A stretch of DNA of 8,120 nt from Chloroflexota bacterium (GTDB lineage Bacteria > Chloroflexota > Dehalococcoidia > Bin125): contig JAPUIR010000443.1 in assembly GCA_027296805.1 (NCBI GenBank), positions 1-8,120 of the forward strand, given 5' to 3'. The position numbers were made by a program, and so were the translations under genes. Below, one piece after another: positions 1 to 5,415 of the stretch. Below the pieces are notes generated by a model. That model worked only from the letters and a program-made list of their open reading frames with translations. It did no database searches and was not told where the DNA came from. The stretch's first letter is position 1. Every line of letters starts with the position of its first letter.

Positions 1-2315
1 GTCCAGCGCCGCCCTCACCCCAGCGCAGCCTCGACCAACTTGTCGTGGAGCAGGCGGCGGATGCCGAGCCGGAGCGGCCTGCGACGGCGCCCCTCTCGGA
101 CTTGCTGGTGTCGCGCGGCCCTTCCTCCCTGCCCAGCCGGCCGCCCCGGCTGGCCGAACTGGCGGCGAGCGGAACTTCACTCCCGGAGCAATCGCTGGCC
201 GTGCTGCGCGCGGGCGCAGCGCATGCCGAGCTGTTCGGGACTTTTGAGGATCGCCCCGAGCAGGTGGGCATGACGCGGGCCGTGGCCCAGGCCTTCGAGA
301 GCGATGAGAATCTTGTGGTCGAGGCGGGCACCGGCACGGGTAAATCCCTCGCCTATCTGATCCCGGCCGCCCTCTGGGCGATGCGACACGGGCGTCGGGT
401 GATCGTGAGCACCAACACGATCAATCTTCAGGAGCAGCTCGTGCAGATGGACGCGCCCGCCCTGCGCGAGCTGATCCGGGATTCCTTGGGCGACGAGGTG
501 GCCGACGCGCTGCGGGTGGTCACGCTCAAGGGGCGCCGTAACTATCTCTGCCTGCGGCGCGTCGCTCAGGAGCGGGTCGCGGGGCCCGCATCGGACGCCG
601 AGGCGAGCTTGCTCGGCCGGATCCTGGTCTGGCTGCAAGCGACCGACTCCGGCGACCGCTCGGAGCTCGTGCTCTCCAATGCGGAGGACGCCAACTGGGC
701 GCACTACAGCGCCGAGGGCGAGGACTGCCTCTCGGGGGGCAACTGCCCTTACGTGCGCGACGGCTCCTGTTTCCTCCTGCGGGCCCGCAAGGCCGCGGAA
801 GCAGCCCATGTCGTGATCGTGAATCATGCCCTGCTGCTGAGCGACCTTGCCGCCGGGGGCACGGCTCTGCCCCAGGCCGACACGGTGATCGTGGACGAGG
901 CCCATCACCTCGAAGAGTCCGCGACGTCGCATCTCGGCGCGGCTGTCTCGTTTCGCTCGCTTGCGGAAGTGCTCGACGGCGTGCATCGCGTCAGCGCGCG
1001 TGGCAACGACGCGGGGCTGGTGGCGGGCGTCGACATCGCGGCGCGGGACCGGCGCCTCGACGAGGAGACCCGCTCCGATCTGCGGGCGAGCATCGCGCGT
1101 CTCCCGGCGCGGATCGATACCGCGCGCGGCGAGACGGAGTCATTCTTCCGCCATCTGCGCCGCTTCACCGACGATCGGGCGGAGGATCGCTTCGGCAACA
1201 GCGCCCGCGCCCGCCTCACCAGCGGAACCCGGGCCCAGCCCGAGTGGAGCGAGATCGAAGTCGCCTGGGACGCGGTCTTCGGCCACTTGCGCGGGATCGA
1301 AGCGGAGCTGGAGGGGCTGCAGGCGTCGTTGGAGGAGATCACCGCTCGCCTCGAAGGCGACGACGACTGGCAAGGGTTGGTCGCTGAGGCGGCCTCGCTG
1401 CGCGAGACGCTGGCCGAGCGGGCCGAGCTCTGCGGCGAACTGCTAACCCAGCACGACCCGCAGTCGATCGTCTGGCTGACGACGCAGCGACGCTCAGAGC
1501 TGGCCACGATCAACGCCGCACCGCTGCGAGTGGATGCGCTGTTGCAGGAGCAGTTTTTCTCGCAGAAGCGATCGGTCGTGCTGACGGGAGCGACCCTCGC
1601 CACGCAGGGGAATTACGACTACCTGCGCGAGCGTGTGGGTCTGGAAGATGCCGAGGAAGAGCACTTCGGCTCCCCCTTCGACTACCGCCGCGCGGTGCGA
1701 CTGATCTTGCCGTCGGATATGCCGGAGCCCAACGACGGCGCCTACCCCCAAGCTCTGGCCGACGCCCTGGTCTCGCTGGTGCGCGCGAGCGAGGGCCGTG
1801 CGCTGGGGTTGTTTACGGCCGTGCGCGCGCTGCGCCAGGCGGCCGATGCGATTCGCGAGGAGCTGGGACGGGACGGCATCACCGTGATCGCACAGGGGCT
1901 CGACGGATCGCCGCGCCGCGTTATGCGCGAGTTGGTCGCCAATCCGCGCGCCGTCGTGTTGGGGGTGGCGTCGCTCTGGGAGGGCGTCGACGTGCCGGGC
2001 GAGGCGGTCTCCTTGGTGGTCATCGCGCGCCTCCCCTTCCCGGTCCCCAGCGATCCGATCTACGCCGCCCGCGCCGAACTGTACGAAGACCCCTTCTCGT
2101 CCTACGCCCTGCCGCAAGCGATCGTGCGCTTCCGCCAAGGCTTTGGGCGTCTGATCCGGCGGCGGGCGGATCGCGGCGTCGTGGCCGTGCTGGACGGCCG
2201 CATCACGAGCCGGCGCTACGGTCGCGCCTTCGTCTACTCGCTGCCGCCCGTCGAGGTGCTGGAGATACCTCTAGGCGAGATCGGCGCGGCCACCACGGAG
2301 TGGCTGCAGCGATGA
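1..2315 (+). CDS. dinG: DinG-family ATP-dependent DNA helicase with Fe-S cluster motif, 5'-partial
   Basis: Superfamily 2 (XPD/DinG) helicase, expected to unwind DNA 5'-3' using ATP in repair or recombination. The reading frame is open to the left edge (first full codon at 3). The GTG at 45 has no Shine-Dalgarno sequence, so the true start is probably upstream. Counting from that GTG (756 codons), the motifs are: Walker A AGTGTGKS at 94-101; motif Ia-like VSTNTINLQEQL near 121-132; four cysteines C169, C228, C234 and C242 placed like the 4Fe-4S ligands of XPD/DinG; DEAH box at 284-287; LTGAT motif III; a WEGVDVPG motif V region; and motif VI QGFGRLIRR at 698-706. About 65 residues of linker-like sequence precede the helicase core. 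In many Gram-positive-type relatives a DnaQ-like 3'-5' exonuclease domain sits there; whether it exists here lies outside the window. The stop codon overlaps the ribosome-binding region of the next gene. Family assignment is firm; the precise biological role is inferred. Confidence 0.93.
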   Translation, partial: PAPPSPQRSLDQLVVEQAADAEPERPATAPLSDLLVSRGPSSLPSRPPRLAELAASGTSLPEQSLAVLRAGAAHAELFGTFEDRPEQVGMTRAVAQAFESDENLVVEAGTGTGKSLAYLIPAALWAMRHGRRVIVSTNTINLQEQLVQMDAPALRELIRDSLGDEVADALRVVTLKGRRNYLCLRRVAQERVAGPASDAEASLLGRILVWLQATDSGDRSELVLSNAEDANWAHYSAEGEDCLSGGNCPYVRDGSCFLLRARKAAEAAHVVIVNHALLLSDLAAGGTALPQADTVIVDEAHHLEESATSHLGAAVSFRSLAEVLDGVHRVSARGNDAGLVAGVDIAARDRRLDEETRSDLRASIARLPARIDTARGETESFFRHLRRFTDDRAEDRFGNSARARLTSGTRAQPEWSEIEVAWDAVFGHLRGIEAELEGLQASLEEITARLEGDDDWQGLVAEAASLRETLAERAELCGELLTQHDPQSIVWLTTQRRSELATINAAPLRVDALLQEQFFSQKRSVVLTGATLATQGNYDYLRERVGLEDAEEEHFGSPFDYRRAVRLILPSDMPEPNDGAYPQALADALVSLVRASEGRALGLFTAVRALRQAADAIREELGRDGITVIAQGLDGSPRRVMRELVANPRAVVLGVASLWEGVDVPGEAVSLVVIARLPFPVPSDPIYAARAELYEDPFSSYALPQAIVRFRQGFGRLIRRRADRGVVAVLDGRITSRRYGRAFVYSLPPVEVLEIPLGEIGAATTEWLQR

Positions 2316-2321
2316 GGGTGG
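2314..2321 (+). promoter_or_regulatory. Shine-Dalgarno for the GNAT gene, overlapping the dinG stop codon
   Basis: The purine run GAGGGTGG begins inside the TGA stop of the helicase gene (2313-2315) and ends 4 bases before the ATG at 2326. This supports that ATG as the start and suggests that the two genes are translated from one message with coupling. Confidence 0.6.
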
Positions 2322-2325
2322 GGCG

Positions 2326-2826
2326 ATGACAGTCTGGCCGCCGACGCTCCGTTCCCGGATCCTCACCCTGCGGGCGGCCAAGTCGGCGGCTGCGGCCTGT
2401 TTCGAGGACTGGCTGGCGGAGGCGGAACGGGCAGTGCTCGGTGCGGCCCCCGGCTGTGCCCTCGCCGAACGGATCGACGCGGGGGACGGGGTCTACGAGT
2501 TGCGGGTGCCTATCGATGGCGCGCCGATGACGGTCGGGGCGTTGGCGCTCCGCGTCGAGCAACGCGACCTCGTCTGGACCTGGCTGGCGGTGGCGGAGGC
2601 GCAGCGCGCTTTCGGGTACGGCGGTGCCACCGTACCGTTGATCGAGCGCCAGGCCGCCAAATCGGGATCGACCTTGGCCCGGGTCCGGGTACCCGCGACG
2701 AACGGGGTCGCCCTCTACTTCTGGCTTCGGCTAGGGTATCGGCCGCTGGCCTCTGGCTCCTGGCCCGCGCCGGGAGGCGCGCAGGCCGGAACCTGGATGG
2801 TCCGCGAACTTGGGTCGAACCGCTGA
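2326..2826 (+). CDS. GNAT-family N-acetyltransferase, small, substrate unknown
   Basis: A 166-residue protein of normal size for a single-domain GCN5-related acetyltransferase, which would transfer acetyl from acetyl-CoA to an amine. The N-terminal half is poorly conserved to the eye. The second half shows the fold signature: a beta-4-like strand DLVWTWLAVA (81-90), then the CoA pyrophosphate-binding loop of the R/Q-x-x-G-x-G/A type at R94-x-x-G97-x-G99. An amphipathic helix follows, then a strand LARVRVP (117-123), and the motif B region around N126 to L141 with the familiar YFWLRLGYRPL ending. The substrate cannot be told from sequence. It starts 10 bases after the dinG stop and is followed, 32 bases on, by a flavoprotein gene, so all three may be co-transcribed. 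No signal peptide or membrane segment is seen, so a cytosolic protein is expected. Confidence 0.8.
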   Translation: MTVWPPTLRSRILTLRAAKSAAAACFEDWLAEAERAVLGAAPGCALAERIDAGDGVYELRVPIDGAPMTVGALALRVEQRDLVWTWLAVAEAQRAFGYGGATVPLIERQAAKSGSTLARVRVPATNGVALYFWLRLGYRPLASGSWPAPGGAQAGTWMVRELGSNR

Positions 2827-2858
2827 AACAGGGACTGGACAACAGAGCTGGAGCAGGC

Positions 2859-3293
2859 ATGGCAATCGAACTGAACGATGAGATCCGGTCCGCGGTCAAC
2901 AGCGCCTTGCTCAGTGGTCGGCCGATCACCGTCGCGGTCGTGACGCCGGATGGCGCACCCGCGGTGACCTTCCGTGGTAGTACGCAGACTTACGGCAACG
3001 ACGCCCTCTCGCTCTGGATCCGCAGTCCCGACTCGAGCACCTTCATGCGCTCGATCGCCGCCGAGCCACGCGTCGTTTTGACCTATCAGAACATGGCTGA
3101 GCGTTCGTTCTTCATCTTCCACGGGCGCGCGCGCCTGGAGCCGGACGAGGGCGAGCGCAGCACCATCTTTGAAGGCACGCCCCCGCCCGAGCAGGAGCGC
3201 GATCCCGAGCGGACCGGCGCGGCTGTGATCGTGGAGCTGGATGCCGTCTTCGGTCGCGGTGGCGGCGAGATGATCCAGATGACGCGCGACTAG
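2859..3293 (+). CDS. Pyridoxamine 5'-phosphate oxidase-like (PPOX) split-barrel flavoprotein
   Basis: A 144-residue protein resembling the short PPOX-like proteins with a split beta-barrel that binds FMN or F420. Supporting stretches are ITVAVVTPDGAPAVTFRGS (23-41), followed by ALSLWIRSPDSSTFMRSIAA (49-68), then PRVVLTYQ (70-77) and FFIFHGRARLEPDE (84-97). The last is the strand pair normally seen after the cofactor-binding region. The C-terminus (AAVIVELDAVFGRGGGEMIQMTRD, split here as 121-130 and 131-144) closes the barrel. It is much shorter than PdxH, and I do not see a basis for calling it the vitamin B6 enzyme; the substrate and the cofactor choice are open. The ATG at 2859 is supported by GGAG at 2850-2853, five bases upstream. 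It is the last gene of the plus-strand group, and its TAG ends one base before the stop of the convergent gene. Confidence 0.87.
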   Translation: MAIELNDEIRSAVNSALLSGRPITVAVVTPDGAPAVTFRGSTQTYGNDALSLWIRSPDSSTFMRSIAAEPRVVLTYQNMAERSFFIFHGRARLEPDEGERSTIFEGTPPPEQERDPERTGAAVIVELDAVFGRGGGEMIQMTRD

Positions 3294-3294
3294 C

Positions 3295-3615
3295 TCAGTC
3301 CCCGGGATCGTCCCTCTGTTCCGCGCGCATCCGCTCCCGGGCTTCGACCCGCTGGCGGTAGAGGCGCAGTCGAAACAAGCGCGCGCCGCTCAGGCCAACC
3401 CCGACCGCACCGCCCACAAGCGCTACCGCCGTCGCGCTATCGGCGACCGAGAGCACACCGCCCAGCCACAATCCCAGCGAGAATGCGAGCACGATGCCCA
3501 GCGTCGGTTTCCACCAGGGCCGTACGACCTGCTCGACGGTTGAGTTGGACTGCGAGTCCGCCCGCGGCGGGGGCGTTGCACTCGCCCGGCGACGACGCCG
3601 GCGCTGGCGTGGCAT
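3295..3615 (-). CDS. Small two-helix membrane protein with Arg-rich N-terminus, unknown function
   Basis: A 106-residue protein that I do not recognise. Residues 3-10 are almost all arginine, and a Pro/Ser/Thr-rich stretch follows to about 30. Two hydrophobic segments, about 38-58 (after WWKP, ending LGGVLSVADS) and 61-81 (ATAVALVGGAVGVGLSGA), are each long enough to cross the membrane and are joined by a very short turn. The C-terminal 25 residues are strongly charged (RLRLYRQRVEARERMRAEQR), suggesting that both ends lie on the cytoplasmic side by the positive-inside rule. The start ATG lies 4 bases after the stop of the zinc-protein gene, with GCGGAAG about 8 bases upstream acting as a plausible ribosome-binding site. 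Tight packing with the two upstream genes and an intact frame argue for a real gene. Its function is unknown. Confidence 0.6.
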   Translation of the reverse strand: MPRQRRRRRRASATPPPRADSQSNSTVEQVVRPWWKPTLGIVLAFSLGLWLGGVLSVADSATAVALVGGAVGVGLSGARLFRLRLYRQRVEARERMRAEQRDDPGD

Positions 3616-3619
3616 CGCG

Positions 3620-3946
3620 CTACTTCCGCTTTCGCCGCACGATCTCGCGCGCGCTGAGCCCTTGGTGGCGGACGCGGATCTGTTGCGCGGGTCCGGGTTC
3701 GCGGGCTGGGGGCGGCGTCGCCGCTTCGCCGCGGTGCTCCGCCACGCAGCGGGTGCAACCGAACTCCAAGGCGAGGAACTCCTCGTTGAGCCAGACCTCG
3801 CCGCAGTCCTTGCCCTCCGTGTCTTGGGTCAAGACCAGGTGGAAGACCTCACCGCAGCCGTTGCAGAGCGCCGCGGCGCCGGGTAGCGCCTCCTCGCCGC
3901 AGATGATGCAGGGCCCGGACGTGACGTCCGGCATCGACTGGGTCAC
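3620..3946 (-). CDS. Small PHD/RING-like zinc-binding protein, unknown function
   Basis: A 108-residue protein with eight candidate zinc ligands: C13-x2-C16, C28-x2-C31, H36, C48, then C64-x2-C67. The spacing C-x2-C-x11-C-x2-C-x4-H followed by a final C-x2-C, with the local string LCNGCGEVFHL, is strikingly like a PHD finger or a prokaryotic RING-type binuclear treble clef. The usual cysteine three residues after the His is Leu39, and C48 probably replaces it. The fold is inferred from ligand spacing only. The C-terminal 40 residues are proline-rich and then basic (ending VRRKRK), which could contact nucleic acid or protein. The GTG start at 3946 directly abuts the TGA of the nucleotidyltransferase gene (translational coupling). 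An in-frame ATG at 3934 is an alternative start giving 104 residues. Neither start has a strong ribosome-binding site. The partner or target is unknown. Confidence 0.65.
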   Translation of the reverse strand: MTQSMPDVTSGPCIICGEEALPGAAALCNGCGEVFHLVLTQDTEGKDCGEVWLNEEFLALEFGCTRCVAEHRGEAATPPPAREPGPAQQIRVRHQGLSAREIVRRKRK

Positions 3947-5275
3947 TCAGTCCACGCTCTCTGCTGCGGTCCGCTCGCGCCGGGAGTGTAGCCAACGCTC
4001 GGCGCTCACGCTGTCTCCGGGGGCGAGCGTGCCGTCCAGCACTTGATCGCGTAGCCGCTCCAGCGTGCGCCCGACCGCCCGGCCTGGCTCGACGCCGATC
4101 CGCGCCAGGCTCGCCGCGTCGAGCGGCGACTCGACGTAGCGCCAGGTGTCGAGGAACGCTTCGACGCGGTTGCCGGCCACGCCCGTCCACGACGCGTAGG
4201 CGGCGGCGAGAGCGGCCGGCGGAATATCGCGCAGGGAGGCAACGACCCGAGAGGTGCGTACGCCTCGTCGTCCCAGCGCGGACCGCCGCCCGCGCAGGAC
4301 GACGCCTCCCTCCAGGGCGCGCTGTTCGTTCCGGGTCAGGGCGCAACGCTGGGGCAGTGCCGTGAGGATGTTCCGATCCAGTGTCGAGAGCCCGCTCAGC
4401 GCCAAGTACAGCTCAGCCGCCGGCAGCTCCCACTCAGCGGCCGAGCCGGGGTCGTACGTGTGGCGTACGGCTCCGCTCAACTTCCAGCCCGGGAGCCAGC
4501 CGCTTGCGAGACGCAAGCGATGGGCGCGCTGCAGCGCGCCCGAGGCCGCGCGATCGCTGACGAGGAGCCGCCAGGCGTCGCCGAAGCGGGAGGCGCTGAG
4601 GGAGGTGATGTAGTGCGTGTCGCGTCGCGCGGCCCGGCTGGTTCCCGGCGCGAAGCGCCCATCGATGCGCGCCGCGTAGCGGCAGCCACGCACGAGCCGG
4701 GTCGGATCGTCGCGGAACGACCCGTCGTGCAAGATGCGCAGCAGCCCCCGTTCGAGGTCGTGCGCGCCCCCGCACGGATCCAGCAGACGTCCGGCCTCGG
4801 GGCCGCCGAGCGCGAACGCCATCGCGTTGATCGTGAAATCTCGCCGCGCCAGATCGTCGTCGATCGAGGCCGCTGCAACGATCGGTAAGGCGCCGGGTCG
4901 CGGGTAGCGCTCACGACGGCTGCGGGCCATGTCGATGCGGACCCCACCGAGTTCCAGGCTGGCGGTGCCGAAGATATCGTGCCGGTGGATCTTGGCCCCC
5001 GTCCGCCCCGAAACTGCCTCAGCGATCCCGGCCACCCCGCTCGCGAGCTCCTCGCCCCCTGTGGCGCGAATGCCAACGGCCAAATCAGCGCCAACGGCCA
5101 GATCGATCTCGCTCAGGATGGCGCGGTCGGGCAGAAGCAGGTCCCGCACCGCGCCGCCCACGACCCAGAGCGGCGTCTCGACCTCTCCGGCGGCGCGCTG
5201 GACCGCGAGGAGCAGGTCACGCAGCTCCGGCGAGAGCCGCTCCTGAAGGGCTACCAGAAGGGACGTATGTGTCAT
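3947..5275 (-). CDS. Class II tRNA nucleotidyltransferase / poly(A) polymerase family (CCA- or A-adding)
   Basis: A 442-residue enzyme expected to add nucleotides to the 3' end of tRNA. The head domain is complete: VVGGAVRDLLL (38-48) with G40-G41 and R44-D45; the metal-binding pair E56-x-D58; the third carboxylate D115 in GVRIDMARSRRERY; motif B RRDFTINAMAF (144-154); LDPCGGAHDLERGLLRIL (165-182); and the base-selecting motif as D189-D190-P-T-R193, where classical CCA enzymes have E-D-x-x-R. The helical neck continues through SLSASRFGDAWRLL. There is no HD phosphohydrolase domain and no CBS or DHH domain. Two acids differ conservatively from the classical enzyme (Glu for Asp at 56, Asp for Glu at 189); the DDPTR form is, from memory, common in A-adding relatives. 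I cannot decide between full CCA addition, A-addition only, and polyadenylation. The ATG at 5275 has no visible Shine-Dalgarno sequence. It heads the three-gene minus-strand cluster. Confidence 0.9.
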   Translation of the reverse strand: MTHTSLLVALQERLSPELRDLLLAVQRAAGEVETPLWVVGGAVRDLLLPDRAILSEIDLAVGADLAVGIRATGGEELASGVAGIAEAVSGRTGAKIHRHDIFGTASLELGGVRIDMARSRRERYPRPGALPIVAAASIDDDLARRDFTINAMAFALGGPEAGRLLDPCGGAHDLERGLLRILHDGSFRDDPTRLVRGCRYAARIDGRFAPGTSRAARRDTHYITSLSASRFGDAWRLLVSDRAASGALQRAHRLRLASGWLPGWKLSGAVRHTYDPGSAAEWELPAAELYLALSGLSTLDRNILTALPQRCALTRNEQRALEGGVVLRGRRSALGRRGVRTSRVVASLRDIPPAALAAAYASWTGVAGNRVEAFLDTWRYVESPLDAASLARIGVEPGRAVGRTLERLRDQVLDGTLAPGDSVSAERWLHSRRERTAAESVD

Positions 5276-5415
5276 AACATGCGTGGCATAAGGCGCGGGG
5301 CCGGCCTGATGCGCGACGGGGGAACCCTCTCGACCTAAACTGCGCAGGTGGTTAGGCGGTTAGCCATTTCAAGCGATCCTTCTCGGGGATCCACCCTGCG
5401 GGGCTGGGCGCGTCG
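5276..5415. promoter_or_regulatory. Divergent intergenic region between the nucleotidyltransferase gene and rnc
   Basis: These 140 bases separate two start codons pointing away from each other, so promoters for both directions should lie here. I could not find a convincing -35/-10 pair on either strand. Visible structure includes the palindrome GGCCGGCC (5299-5306), an 8-base direct repeat GGTTAGGC/GGTTAGCC (5350-5365), and a weak inverted repeat CCTAA/TTAGG (5333-5337 and 5352-5356). A small hairpin just before rnc is listed separately. The part around 5329-5372 is less GC-rich than its surroundings, which would suit a promoter. Confidence 0.5.
5375..5391 (+). other. Short hairpin in the predicted rnc leader
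   Basis: GATCC at 5375-5379 pairs with GGATC at 5387-5391, with an additional T-G wobble closing a five-base loop TCTCG. It ends 24 bases before the rnc start. Such a small stem may be chance. It is noted because RNase III genes in some bacteria are autoregulated through cleavage of structured leaders. Confidence 0.3.

Noticed and set aside
177..1603. Long open frames on the minus strand opposite dinG (177-986 and 905-1603)
   Set aside because: They lie wholly inside a gene with clear helicase motifs, show low-complexity His/Arg/Ser-rich translations with no family motif, and are expected by-products of high GC codon use.
3294..3345. Bidirectional terminator between the convergent genes (GGGA-TCG-TCCC near 3303-3313)
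   Set aside because: It is only a four-base stem with a three-base loop, no T-run on either strand, and it lies inside the coding sequence of the membrane-protein gene.
3483..4046. Plus-strand frames of 187 and 130 codons across the small minus-strand genes
   Set aside because: The minus-strand frames have an ordered zinc-ligand pattern, transmembrane segments and tight gene-to-gene packing; the plus-strand translations are Arg/Ser/Pro-rich with none of these.
5299..5306. GGCCGGCC palindrome as a possible operator
   Set aside because: Eight-base GC-only palindromes are frequent by chance at this base composition, and nothing pairs it with a promoter.
5276..5415. Sigma-70-like promoters (for example TAAACT at 5335-5340, or TATG/CATAAC around 5273-5291)
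   Set aside because: No candidate -10 has a reasonable -35 at 16-18 bases, so no specific promoter is called.
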